Source of the DNA: Melampsora larici-populina 98AG31
Lineage: Eukaryota > Basidiomycota > Pucciniomycetes > Pucciniales > Melampsoraceae
Assembly: GCF_000204055.1 (NCBI RefSeq)
Contig: NW_006768823.1
Location: forward strand, 392,429 to 456,428
Direction: 5' to 3'
DNA: 64,000 bases
Part shown: positions 48,574 to 61,400 of the stretch, in pieces
How positions within the stretch are numbered: position 1 is the stretch's first letter
How the letters are laid out: each line of letters starts with the position of its first letter
Program-made: the position numbers and the translations under genes
The notes under the pieces: model-generated
What the model saw: only the letters and a program-made list of their open reading frames with translations
Databases searched by the model: none
What the model was told of the DNA's origin: nothing

Positions 48574-49139
48574 AGAGCTTGTAGTGTACATACTGTAACT
48601 TGACAAGCTACACTATCCCAAGGGCAAGATTCTTGTTAAATGCACTCAGTTACACTACACACAAAATGCACGGTAGCATGTTGCAGCATAGCTGTCTCAG
48701 CATTGGTATGAGTCTTATAAATCTTGTACAATACTAGGTCAGAAATCCAAGCACATGTGACTTTCAATTGTGTATCTAGCCAATACCTGAACCGCTCCAA
48801 AACGCAATGAAAAACAACTCTGCGGAGTTGGCGCTATGGCTCACTCCCCTATGACATTGCTACTTTTGAGGTAAAAAAACTTACAAAGTATCGGAGTGGA
48901 GAATTCGCTTTTTGTCGGATATATAGCTCATTGGTCAGGTTGGAGTCAGAAGGCAAGAAACTTAATTGTGTATGTATTCCATATCATGTATGATAATGTG
49001 TCTTTAGAACATAAAAGACAATCGGGAAAAGTTATGAGACATTGGGGGGAAAAAAGTAAAAAACAAAAACAGAAAGTTTTTGTAGAGTGAGAAAAAGATA
49101 ACAGTAAAAGAGAACAGTATCTATTGGGGTTTCTTAGAC

Positions 49140-52100
49140 TTTGCCATAGCTTCAACATAGGCTTGAAGCGCTCAGGCAGCTTCTTCAAATACTCCATCAG
49201 GAACGATTCCCTCCTTCAACCACACTTGGGAGCCAACAAGGTGCTCCATAGTTTTGGGTAACATACTACTTCTTGATGGGGTACACACATTGGCCGCGGC
49301 TGAAAATGTCTGCTTGCATGCACATGAAGTGGCTGAAATTGATAAGTAATCACGGGCAAGTTCCGCAAGGATAGGGAAATGACTTTTGTGTTCCTGTAGT
49401 TGAGAGCCAATGTTAGTCAGGACAGAAAGAAAGAGAATGAGTAAGAAGAATTAACAAGGCTGCCACTATACTATACTATACTATACTGTGACTATACTTG
49501 GTATAGTATAGTTCAACTATACGGTACTTAAACTATACTTGGTATAGTATAGTGCAACTATACTCATCTATACTATACTATACTGTGCAGTATAGTTGAA
49601 CATGCTGATGGAAAACTTGTGTAACCCTTGTCCATGTGTAGTTGATCAATTGATACTATAATGAGTATATTTAAGAAAAGTATAGTTTCAACTATACTAT
49701 ACTGAGTATAGTATAGTACAATTTAAACTATACTATACCCAACTATACTCATACCAGTATAGCATAGTGGCACCCTTGGAATTAACATACCTTCCACCAT
49801 TGTAGAGGAGTTTGGTCTCTTCTGATTGGATATTTACCTTGTAAATATTTGTTGAGCTCTGAAGTTGAAGACTAAGTTGGCCCTTTGTCTGATGTTCCAA
49901 AAACATCAAATTCATTGGCATTGGCAGGCTCATTGTCATCTTGAGGTGGTGGAGTTGGTTTGTGGATCTTCTTTTCGTCCACAACGGAGTTGAATGCGTT
50001 CTCAATAATCAGCTGTGATGAGACTTCATGATCGGAATAGTGAAGGTTGAAGAATTTGCCTCGGAAGTGTGGTTTGAGTATGATGGTGAGGACTATGGCA
50101 TCAGAGTTGGCAGCCTCTTCTTGGTAATCAGTCAGCCACTTGATCATTACCTCAATGGTGTGATCAAGACTTGCAAAGATGGATGCTTCAGCTTGGTGTT
50201 GCTTGAGTTTGTTAATGACCCACTTATATTCAGCCAAGAGGATGCAGACAGTAGGCCCATCACCCTCTACTTGAGCTGTTGCATCAACAAGAGTCTACAT
50301 GATAGAGGTGAAATGAGTATTGACGATAAAAAAAATTAGAGAGAAAGGAAATAAACAAACCTTGAGAACTTTGTTCACCAACTCAACGGCATGCCACTCT
50401 GAAGCCGATATTGTGACACCTTTGAAAAAACAGGCCTTTTGGTTGGCCGCAATCATTGAGTTGAGTACCTAGAAAAAGAATGGAGAGTAAGAAATTATAT
50501 AGCAAGATAATGATAAGTGAGGAATCATAATATAAAAGAATGAGAAATTATAATATAAAAGAATGAACTCACCTCCTGTGCCTCACATGTCAGCTTGCGA
50601 CCTTCATAGTGACTATTCCAACGCGTCTTGCAAGGCCTTTTCAACATGCGCCCCTTGTATCCCAAACAAATGGCATGTGTCTTAAAATCATTTCGACAGG
50701 CGGCGCTACTTGCAATCTGACCTGAGACAGTGTCCACCTGCAAACACAATGGAATATTAGTTTTCATGAAAACCATAACCAAACGAAATTTTAAAAGCAG
50801 ACTGACCTTGTGAAGCGCAACTGCAACTACGTCATGTTCATCTAAAAGGAGCACTTCCTCTTCTCCATCTTGATGACTATTCTCGGATAGGAAGAGATAT
50901 ACCATGAGGTAAAGATGGCTTGGAACCACCTACCTTCTGACCTAAGGCTTTGAGTCCGTGCCCCACAACAAGATTTAGTTTATGAGCGTAACATCACACG
51001 TGATGAGTTTGGCTCTACCAGTGTACTGGATCATCAGGGGCTGCAAACATTGCCTTGAGTTTGGAGGCCATCGTGGTGTTATTTCCTCCACTGTTGGTTG
51101 TCTGCGCTAAGAGGTGTTCAAGATACAAAAGAAGATAAGCAAGAAATCGAGTGAAATGAATATGAAGAATATGAAGAAAAGAAAAGAATACTTATCTTTT
51201 TATGTAGTCCATGTTGGACTAAGAATTGACCAATCGGTCTGGCAAGCAAAACCCCAAAATGACGCCATCCCACCATCTTGAGGGTGAGATGGGTCAATTT
51301 ATATTCCCAATCGTCACTGATATAATTTTCTGTTGACCCAACAAAGGCATAGTGATTCCCTTTCCTCGTCCAAACATCATGAATCAAACAAAATTTGCCT
51401 TTGTTTTGCTATCATAAGTTTGATAAAACAGGATCAGCTCGTGATAGTCATATTATATAAGAGGGAAAGTTCTACTTGCCTTCAGGGTATTGATGGCCTT
51501 TTGATGTAAGGACGCATGGAGTTGGACAGACTGCTTGGTGGCCCAAGCAGTTGATCAAATAACCGCACTACAATTGACGGAATAGGAAGCGGCACACAAA
51601 GCCGGGTCGTGAAATTGTATCCATGGGAGCGCATGGCAAACAATCCAGATCACAAGGATCATGTTCAACAAATCAACAGAAAATACGGGTCCACTAAGGA
51701 AGGCGTCCAAAGTCGATTTCTTCTTCTTTTTGACTTCCATCTGTTCATTGTAGGATGGTGGGAGCTTGAAACCAGCTCAAATAGCTTTATGGCGCATGGT
51801 ACACAGGTCGTTTCTTGTTGCCATCACGGTGACCCCATAAATTCCAGTAGGAAGAGTCATGACGCAAGAACGACTGCTTGCACCAATGACACTTGTAACT
51901 TTGCCCCTAGATAATCGCATCAGATTAATGAACAAGTCAGCATACAGTTTTGAAAGATCAAACACAAGGAGGAAGTCTTACCACTAGAGGTTCATAGAAC
52001 TTGAGAAGTTCCTGCACACAAGCGATTTGAACCTCCATATATCCTGGGCCATTGTTGGTCCCGACTATCTTGATATCAGAGCCTTGAGACAAGGCAACAT

Positions 52101-52560
52101 TGCAAGGTACCTTGTAGGCCTACATGGAAAGGATCAGAGGTGAGTACGTTTGTAAGAAGGACATATGAAGTGATTGAAAGACTTACACTGTCTTTTGACT
52201 TCTTTGGTTGGGGTGAGGCTGAGTTACCCCTAGAGCTTCCGGATGGTGATCGGGCTTGCTTGCTTGTTGATGAGTGAGCCTAAAAAGCAAACCATGCGGT
52301 CAGTCAAATGAATTCATATCATCATGCTGAGAAAGATGGTACTTACTTTTCCTTGGCCATTAGGTTTGGATTCAACTGTGCCTTTGCTACCTTTCTTTTG
52401 TTTTATAACAGGTGGTCGAGGTGATGCGGACCAATCAAGAAGAGGGCCAGGTGAACCGAGGTTGCCCTCTGAGCTGGAAGGCAGGATGATTGTGGTATGC
52501 AAGTCCTTTGCAAGTCCTTGGGAGTCGCCACAAAGCCCGGCTGCAATCAAGCAGGGCTTG
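49140..52560 (-). pseudogene. hAT-family transposon remnant
   Basis: Transposase pieces in order on the minus strand: Ser-rich N-terminus (about 52550-52200); BED zinc finger KCHWCKQSFLRHDSSYWNLW then GHRDGN (about 51890-51820); HDVWTRKGNHYAFVGSTENY and LTLKMVGWRHFGVLLARPIG (51380-51240); TTNSGGNNTTMASKLKAMF (about 51080), where hAT enzymes have TDSGSNN-like sequence, so a catalytic Asp reads Asn; CYAHKLNLVVGHGLKALG (about 50970); LKRPCKTRWNSHYEGRKL (50640); and the hAT dimerisation region FPILAELARDYLSISATSC with QTFSAAANVCTPSRSSML and QVWLKEGIV (49380-49200). Stops and a nested MITE at 49455-49778 show it is dead. Element ends were not found. Confidence 0.82.
49455..49778. mobile_element. 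hAT-type MITE rich in CTATACTA repeats
   Basis: 324 bp with inverted ends CAAGGCTGCCACTATACT at 49455 and, from the other side, CAAGGGTGCCACTATGCT. Flanked by GAATTAA on both sides (49448-49454, 49779-49785). Most of the interior is made of variants of TATAGTATAG/CTATACTATA in both orientations. CAAGGGTG-type ends and a 7-8 bp duplication fit the hAT superfamily. It is inserted in the hAT remnant. Confidence 0.8.
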
Positions 52561-54604
52561 GTGGTCTGAGCGTTCTAGAACTCGGGACACTTGGAACTTG
52601 AAGACCAGCGCTTTTGGACAACGTTTGGGATTGGGAAGTTGATTTGGTGATGGCTATTGAGACGGGTTTTAGAAGGAAATTGAATTGAAAAAGATATCGG
52701 TCAGTGAGAGTTCTTTATGATTCAATTGGGAAGGTTGAAAGAAACTTACCAGAATATCATCAATATATAGAGTATTTGGAACTCGGGTGGACCACAGGCA
52801 GGCCCTCAAACCCTCATCCAGGGGTCGTGTTCCATCTGTGGTGGGGAGGTAATGAATCCAGGATCGATTGAACACATGATCCTGGGAATGGTGCCGTGAG
52901 GCGTCGAATCAGATCGAATTGGAACTAGTGAGTGAAGGGGTGGAGTGAGTCTGAGCCCTCCACCCATGGTCTGTATATACCTGCGCTATATATTGGATAA
53001 GCTGGGCCCCCTGCGTATTTTGTTGTGGTTGCTCCGCTACCAAAAAACCCAGGTTTTGGCTTTGGTGCGCAGGCCCCGTTAGGAAGTGCGGACCTCCTAG
53101 CAGGTCCAAAAAGGGTATTGATCTAGCCGCAATGACCCAAAGAAGCCACAAACAAAAGACCTCAAGTGTTCCATTCACACTGCAGTGGGCAAAGAGCTAC
53201 CAAGCAATGTCTGCATAGAATGTGGTGTGGAGCTACCTAAAGCCAACTTTGTTCTTGCAGGGCACTTTTGACTTCACAAGCTCCAGACACCCAAGCTTGA
53301 GGAAAAAGTGTCTGATGTGGGACTTGGGTGGGGTGTGAAGTGTGTTGGCTTTGATCTTTGCTTAACCACCCTATGATCATGTGCAACATCTTTGATTCTT
53401 GCAACAGGTGGAATTCATCAAAATTGGATTTCTCAAGATGCTTTGGTTTTTTCAATATTGCAATTAGCTTTGAATTGTTTGCTCTTCTTGCAATTTCTCC
53501 TCTCCATTGAATTGGCTAGCCAGTACAACTGTGTGTATTACATTCTTCCAGTGGCAGCTGAAGCAAATACATTGGTGGATCTTATCCTACACATGCCCCC
53601 AGGCAGTAAACATAATTTTTATGTCAGCAAATTATACAAATAAACAGTTTCTCTCCACATTGGCTTTGTAAGGGTGAAAGTGTGTGATGTCAAGGTTGGA
53701 CATGTAGTAGTAGTGTGGGTTTTACCAGGTGGGAAAGAGTAGATAGCTATCAGTGTTTCCCATTTTCACATATTGCCTTCTCCATTCTTTCCTTTTAATT
53801 TATGGGCTCTTTCTATCTCATACCCTTTCTATTGTGTCTATTGGCTCACTGGTTCTGGAACTTCAAGTGCTGGCCTAAAATTGATATAACACGTTTTGCA
53901 TCAAAATCTCAGCTCTTTTGACAGGTTTGCTTAGACTCCAATCAAGTGGAGGTTACACTCTGATTTACAAATATTTGTGCCCACATCCCAAAAAGGCCCA
54001 CCTGGACTGTATAGGTGTTCCATGTTTGAAATGTGGCACTCACAAACTGAGTTGAAGCAAACAAAAACAGAAAAACTCCCCACTTGTATATTAAAAGTCA
54101 CCCAACAATAAAGCAAGTGGAAGTATATCATTTGCAAAGACTTCTTAAAAGTGGCTGAGTGTAAAATCACAAACAGTGTATTTCATTTTATGTGTCTGGA
54201 CAAAACTCCTTCCAGAATTTGAAACATAATTTATGCCCCATTTCCAGTATGAGAAAGAGTGTCTTTTTGATGATGTGTAAGTTAAGAAATTCCTGTGACA
54301 ATGAGGAGATGTGTGACATTTTCAAGGATAGCATTATCACTGTGTGCCTGTGGCTGAACCAATCAACCAGACATTTGTTTGTCTAGCTTCTAATATGATA
54401 GTGGCATGGTAACCACCAATTGTTGAAGATTGTCCCTCTTGGAACATTCAAGGACACCTCTTTTCTTGAACCACAGTTTTTTAGAGTCTGTGAGGTGTTT
54501 TCTTGCTGCACTCCAAAAATCACATTGCCTGGGTTTGGGTTGTGTAAGGTGTCTCTTAGCTGTTGGGCTTAATTTTCTTGCCTCCAGTCTTTCCTACTGG
54601 TTCA
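52561..54604. other. Repeat-derived spacer, no gene seen
   Basis: Probably includes the upstream end of the hAT remnant. Short open frames here have no recognisable domain and no splice support. Confidence 0.4.
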
Positions 54605-54787
54605 CACTGCAAATATAATGTGTTTCTCCGCGGTGAAAAATGATTACATTTAATTCAAAAAATGATTAAAAGTGCATTAAATCTACATTAAATCTGCATT
54701 TTTCTGCATTAAATCTGCATTATTAATCATTTTGTGCATTAAGTGCAATCATTTTTCACTTTGGAGAAACACATTATATTTGCAGTG
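54605..54787. mobile_element. 183-bp MITE with CACTG ends and TCA target repeat
   Basis: Inverted ends of about 40 bp: CACTGCAAATATAATGTGTT at the left and its near-perfect inverse at the right (AACACATTATATTTGCAGTG, ending 54787). Flanked by TCA at 54602-54604 and 54788-54790. The interior has repeated TGCATTAAATCT. A 3-bp duplication with CACTG termini again suggests CACTA/EnSpm-type mobilisation. Confidence 0.82.
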
Positions 54788-55118
54788 TCATGGCCTCCAT
54801 ATCACTTATCTGGGTTGAATAGCTCCCAGGTCATGGAGCACATATGTATATAAGTTCACCACACAAGGTGGTTTGGGATCACACCTCATTGGTTTTTGTT
54901 GAACACACAGCACATGTCTTGTCCAGCACTTAGTCCATTTTGACCATCACACATCTCTCATTGAAAACATTAGATCATTACCATCACAAATCACACCACA
55001 CAGAAAATGTGTCAACTATGTGGTCCCACTGCCCAATCAGCAAAGAAGACTTGTGTTTGTGATGGAAAGAGTCAGGTCAGAAAATCTCAACAAGTGTGAA
55101 GACCAATAAACAAAAGCA

Positions 55119-55268
55119 GTGTTCAAACCTAACTTGGCACACTCAGTTGCATTTTTGATGGTAACTTGTTGTATCAAGTTGGCATTTATTGACAGCTCTT
55201 GACAGCTCCCAGCCAAGAAGGTAACCCGGTGTACGAAGTTTTTTGGCAACCCGGTTTGGTTTGAACAC
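55119..55268. repeat. Fold-back MITE, copy A
   Basis: Ends GTGTTCAAACC (55119) and GGTTTGAACAC (to 55268). The interior contains TTGTATCAAGTTGGC, TATTGACAGCTC and CAGCCAAGAAGG, which match copy B at 55554-55716 at the same places. No coding capacity and no clear target duplication. Confidence 0.6.
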
Positions 55269-55553
55269 ACCTAATATATTGAGGTCTTCTATTGGATCAT
55301 CACAATGATTATCTCTATGATGTGTACCTCAAGGTAAGCTTGACCTCTCATATTCAAGATGCTTAGTTAAAAAGTTGGCAAATAAAGAACTCTCTCTGTG
55401 ATGTATGTAGATAATCCTTGAGAGCATTCAAAGGGTTGCAGAGGCAGAGAGCTTGGCTCTCATGTGAGGCGCTAGAATTTGCCACACCCCAAGTGAGCAT
55501 TGGGCAATGCAAATCCAAAAGTCATTGCCCATTTGGGTACTAAACTTAACAAA

Positions 55554-55716
55554 AGTGGTGCTCAAAGTAGACTTGGTTTTAAAGAAAACCCAGTTGACCC
55601 AGTTGCTCTTTGGCAGGAACTTTGTGTATCAAGTTGACTTTTGTTGACAGCTCACAGCCAAAAAGTCAACTGGGTCAACTGGTTTTTTTGAAAGTAGGTC
55701 AACTTTGAGCACCACT
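55554..55716. repeat. Fold-back MITE, copy B
   Basis: Ends AGTGGTGCTCAAAGT (55554) and its inverse (to 55716), then CCAGTTGACCCAGTTG and CAACTGGGTCAACTGG as inner arms. The centre (TGTATCAAGTTGAC, TTGTTGACAGCTCACAGCC) is shared with copy A 290 bp upstream. No clear target duplication. Confidence 0.7.
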
Positions 55717-56438
55717 AAAGTCCCACAATGACTCCCACTCATCCTACTTGTAATCATCATGATCATCACCAAATCACCTACATATCCATGGCACCGGAAC
55801 TACACAAAGAACATAGACCCGGCGTGCCATTACCAGGCGCAACACAGCGGACAAATGTCTGTCACAAGGAGTGCGTTTTGACAAGGGTTGATGCATTTGT
55901 TAGAGGGAATATGAATGATAAAACCCAATAGGTCTGACTGTCTCTCATTTAAATGAGAGCCCGCCTCGCCGCTTCCACAGCCCTTCGAGTCTTCCAGATC
56001 GAGTCTTCTGATCAACTTGACTCTCTGACCATCTTCGTGCATTTCGTGGCTAAAAACGCACGAAAAGATTTTCTGCTGACTAGAAAAACATTCCTGAGAT
56101 TTCAAGTAAAGAAGCAGATCCATACAAAAGGATTTTTCACGGTGGACTCATGGCAACAGCTTTGACATGAGGACATGAAAAGAAGTATAAAGAAGCATCC
56201 CCCCTGAATCATAGATGAATGTTTGATGTATTTTGTGAGCTACAATCTACCTTTTCGACTCGCACCCCTTGACTTTGAAGCAAGCTACGTAGATTAAATG
56301 AGTGAAAATGTTGAAGGATTTAAGTAAAGTCAGTGTGTGGGTGTACAGGGTGTGTCTTGGGTTTGTCAGCCAGTCTGTTGGGTGTGTGAGTGAGAATGAT
56401 GAGATCGCACCGGTGAGAGATCGAGTGGACCTCAATCT

Positions 56439-56878
56439 AGGACCCTGGAATACACCCATGGAGGGTACTTACGAAAAAACCGACCTTTTGTTGACGTAGT
56501 TTTTCGATACTAAACTGCACTTTATCAATACCTACAGGAGCACAAAAGATGCACCAGAATGAAGGCTTTCAAATGCACTAGCTCGCAGCCTGGTAGCACC
56601 AATTTTACCTAAGATATATCAATGTAACGCCCAAAAAAGGGCCAAAAATCGAGGGTCGGTTTTTGGCCTTGGAGGTCGAAAAAAAAATTGCGCCATCGCG
56701 ATTTACGCCGCCGTGAGACATGATGCCGGGCTCTGTCTGGTCTCATCTGATAGCCCTACTCCATGCGCATCTTTTGAAGTGCTCTGCAGCTTCATAGAGG
56801 CACTGATGCGTAGTGTAGAGGCAAAAAACTGAAAATCATGCTCCGTCAGTACCCTCCATGGGTGTATTCCAGGGTCCT
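56439..56878. mobile_element. 440-bp MITE with perfect 31-bp ends and 8-bp TSD
   Basis: The first 31 bp (56439-56469, starting AGGACCCTGGAATACACC) are an exact inverse of the last 31 bp (56848-56878). The flanks are the exact 8-bp repeat CTCAATCT (56431-56438, 56879-56886). No coding capacity. Perfect ends and duplication indicate recent movement. The superfamily is unclear: 8-bp duplications occur in hAT, P and Zisupton-type elements. Confidence 0.92.
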
Positions 56879-57305
56879 CTCAATCTACCTAAGTGGACCT
56901 TACGTCCATTACAAACAAATTGAAATGTTAAGATATCGTTGAATTTGTTCAAATTGAACTCAATTCAAGTTTAATTTTTTTTGATATTTATAGTGTTTGT
57001 TTTGCTGGCCTTCCAACGTTGTCAATTCAGAAAAGAAAGAATTTCTTAGAACTTGGCAAAAAAGATTTGATTAATTTTTAAGCGGCAGGCGATCAGATAA
57101 CCATTTTTCATTTTGATTTTTCATCAACTATTTCGTTTTGATTTCTTTAGTTCTTCAAGTCATTTTACATTCGATCTATTTAATAAAGTCTAAAAAACAA
57201 GAATTGATAGGAATAATCTCATCTTCAAAATCTTCAACATCTTCATTTTCGAATCTCAAGTTGAAATTCAAACTCCAAGGTTATTACCAATCACTTTTAG
57301 TCAAG

Positions 57306-57955
57306 ATGTCAAACAATCATCATCAGCAACAAGAATATCAACCACATAACCCAAGAACAAGTCAATCTAGTATCACTACTAAACTTCAATCTTGGGTGAT
57401 CACCGTCAAAGAACGTAATCCGAAACAGAAACCCAACAAGGTCAGCTTTCAAACATCATCAATTGAGCAAATCAATAAGACTATATAAACACTGATTATC
57501 ATAACTTCTACTGACAAAACGCTCCGTTACCTTATCAGATCCGAGATCAATCTTTTACACTTTTCGTTTTAACACCTTCATCTCATTTGGCTTTAGTTCG
57601 AAGTCTTGAAAATTTAGTTAACTTTGATCAATTGGTGAGTCATTTAATCCCTCTTTACCCTTTCTGTCTTTCTCTTATCTTCTTCATAGAGTTCTATCTG
57701 CTTTCCTTCTCATCCCAATTTGAAACTGAACTCGAAGAACAAACGACCCTTTTGTTAAGAGTGTTTAAAACAAATCTTGACAATATTCACATCAAGCTTC
57801 GAATGTTCAATCATCGATTGTTTTACACAATCACAAACTTGACTTGTAGACTCTTGATTAATCTTATTATCAACTTCTCTCAGTCATTAGATTCTCTTTC
57901 TTGTGTTCTCGGTTTGGTGACTTTGAGATTGTCTCTATCACCAAGACAATATTAA
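57306..57955 (+). CDS. Small gene of unknown function
   Basis: Start ATG at 57306 (MSNNHHQQQEYQPHNPR). Exons 57306-57440, 57539-57634 and a tentative third exon 57692-57955 give about 164 residues. Exons 1 and 2 join well (WVITVKERNPKQKPNK to IRDQSFTLFVLTPSSHLALV). Exon 3 contains SSQFETELEEQTTLLLRVFK then TNLDNIHIKL, after which the sequence looks less protein-like, so the real end may differ and a further exon (LDALSLCFKTL region, about 57990-58157) is possible. No family recognised. It could also be a 5' part of the downstream kinase gene. Confidence 0.45.
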
Positions 57956-58447
57956 CTTTCTACAATCTCATCCTTTCTTTCTCTGTCGACCCTTTTGGAT
58001 GCTTTGAGCTTATGCTTTAAAACCCTTTCACATCATCAAGTCTCATCGTCACTGAAGTTTCGGCTGATTGTAATCGAGTTGTTTCCTTTTCGTGTTTCTT
58101 TCTTGGCTTCTTTACCTAAACATTTGTTTGGACTGCTGTATCAACTGATCCATTAATGTAACCTCATCAAACACATACATCTTATCATACTCATCACACT
58201 CAATCACATAATCAACCCTTCAAAACCCTATTCAACTCTTACTGATCTTGTTTACCTTTTACTACCTTTCTCCTAACCATCGGTCAAACGCTTCTCGATT
58301 CAGCTGCGTACTGCTTACCCTACAGTCTTTCAGTCACTTCCACAACCCCCAACTATCCTTTCACCTTCAACTCTCAACACTCGTACAGGTGCATCATCGA
58401 ACAATCACTCGTTCTCTTTGGTCAATAAGCGCGCTACTATCTCTGCC

Positions 58448-61400
58448 ATGCCAACAAACTTCTTAAGTCCACCAGGCTCAAATAAGAAATCCAAGACAAC
58501 CAAACAAGTCCTGCAATCCATCTCGAAGTCACTCTCACCCCCTAAAATCAGATCTTCAATTTCAAGTCGACGTCAATCTCCAGCTGTCAATTTACCGCCG
58601 ACTCCTCCACACTCTCCTGGCAGAAACACATCACTCTCTAACCCTAATCTGTTTTCTTCAGACGAAGAGGATTTTGTAGACGTCAGCTTAACTGAATCTG
58701 AAAAGAAGAACATCAATCGAACCGAGCTAGTGAAGCAAAACGAAGAAGTTCAAATAGGGGTTTATCTCACTGAACTCTCAACTCACTCTATCCTTCCCAA
58801 GCCTGCCTCCAGCTCCATCGCAACATCATCTGACCTTTCCGACTCAGCTTTGAATTCACTCAAAGATACTGAAGAATGGCGAGAGTTCTTTAAGATTGGA
58901 AAGGAAGACGTGGAGCGCGAACGGAAACTACCTAACAAGCTTCAATCTGATCACCAATCTCGCACCGAAAAGCCCCAAAGCTCTACTAGCTCTACCCCTC
59001 ATCACACCAGGTCATCAATGACTTCCATTCACAATGACCTCAAAACACCCTCTTACACTGATAGCAACTCGATTACAAAGCCTGAATCTCCCCAGACAAG
59101 CCCCAATCAGCGTCGGGACAGCTCTCACGCATCTTCCGAACCTTTCTCCGGTTTACCCAACTCTGAAGATCAGTCGACCAGTCCTGATCCCAATCATCAA
59201 TCCTCGGTTCGAAGCACTGAGAGCAGCGAAAGTGTTGCTCATGCTGCTAGAAAAGAAGCCGAAGAAAACCTGGGACTATCTTCTGCTGATGCCAAGGCTC
59301 TTCAATTTGCGATTGACTTCTCGCCTACTCCGTCTATCCCGCCTTTCCCGGCCACGATTCCGAGCACCTCAGATCTTCCTACCCCTCAAGAGGCAGATCC
59401 ACTTTCGACCCCGGTCCCCCTTATTTCATCCGCTTCTTCGATTAGCAGTGCCACCACAACCAAACCGCCATCGAACCATGCTGACACCTCCGACCCCCTC
59501 GTATCCATCAAATCGATTACTGTCATCGATCAAGAGTCTATCCCCGACCCTCCTAAAGACTCAATCGTGACTCCACCAATTCCTGAAGAGCCTATCACTC
59601 CTTTGCTATCCAAACCCAAGATTGATGTCAAAGATTTTGAAATCATCCGAGTTCTGGGCAAAGGTTGCGCTGGAAAGGTTTTGATGGCCAGGTATCGATC
59701 GCCGCACGGTAGTAGTGCTAAGAAACAGCGCGTATATGCAATGAAGAGCATTCGTAAAAACCATGTCTTGGCTCATCGAGAGCTTCAACATACATTGACT
59801 GAACAAGGTGTCCTGAAACGTGTCGCCAATGAACCTGGTAGTAATCCATTCATCGTGAGACTATGGTGGAGTTTCCATGTATGTTATATTTCTGCGCCCT
59901 ACTCAGTTCCACGTTCTAACCATATCACTTCGTAATGTGACATTTGTAGGATAAAGACCATTTATTCTTAGTCATGGATTTTCATCCAGGTGGTGACCTG
60001 GCCACTCAACTTGCTAGATGGGGACGCCTGGGACGAGATCGTGCACGATTTTATGCAGCTGAGATCACCGAAGGCGTGACTGCATTGCATCGATCAGGGG
60101 TGATCTATCGCGACTTGAAGCCGGAGAACATCTTGATTGCATTCGATGGTCACATCGTCCTGACTGATTTCGGTCTCAGTAAACAGTTTGCCCCTGCGAC
60201 CGCTGATGTGCCTTCTGAAGAGCGAACCATGACATTTTGTGGAACAGCGGAGTATCTGGCACCGGAAGTCTTGTTGGGAGAGCCTTATAGTTATGAGGTT
60301 GATTGGTGGTCATTTGGCACGATGCTGTGAGTCTTGATCCTCTCTGGTCCCTATATACCACCTTTTGTCAGCTGCTGATCCTGTTTCAATATGACTAAGG
60401 TACGAGATGCTTACGGGTCTCACACCCTTTTGGTCTGAAGACCATGCCACGATGTATCGGCGAGTCTTGCATGATGAATTGACTTTTGTCGAAGATTCAA
60501 GCCGAGTCATGGATCATGACACAAAGACCTTGTTACGAGGGGTGAGTATCGAACTCGATTTTCTCACTCGTGCTGGCGCGTTCTCACCTTATTTTCCATT
60601 TACAGCTATTACAGCGTAATCCAGCGGTGCGAATGACAGGGGCTAGGATCAAAAAGCATCCCTATTTCGGCATGATCGATTGGGACCAGTAAGTCCATAT
60701 TCGAAAGCAACTCAACTCATCAAGGCAATTGACAGGTCTTTTCTATCATCCAGTGTCCGCCACAAGCGTTACATCCCCCCTTATGTCCCTGCAGTCAATC
60801 CTAACGATGCGACTGACACTCAAAACTTTGATGAAACGTTTCTCGCTATGGAGCCCACTCATGTGCAAGATGAGGACCCGGCCACACCGTCTGCTGCAGA
60901 TGGCGACGACAAACAGCCCGATTCTCAGGATCAAGCTACCTCTGATGAGGAGACACCTGGCAAGATAGAACCAGAGAAGGCGGTGGACGAAGATGGAAAT
61001 GACGTATTTGATGGTTACAGTTTCATTGCACCTCGAACCGATAAGGATTCCATCATCGAAGAGGAGAACGAAGGTGACACTAATGATACTGGATTGACGA
61101 GCCAATCAAATGATCAGTTGTGTGAAAGTGCGAAGACCCCTACTTCAATTGCTTCTGATGAGCACTACTCTAGCTCATCAACTCGTCCAACAAGCAACGA
61201 GAGAGAAGCATCTGATAACACTGGCAAAACGACCTTGGAACTTGGAGTGACTGATGGAAGCACACCTGCCATGTCTTCGAAGAAGAAGCAGGATGATACC
61301 GCGGATGAAGATTGGGATGTGGTCGATACTCCTGAGGCTGGTCTGACAGATTTGAATGGCGGGCGAAGGAGGGGAAAGCGAGCCAATAATACTCTCTTTG

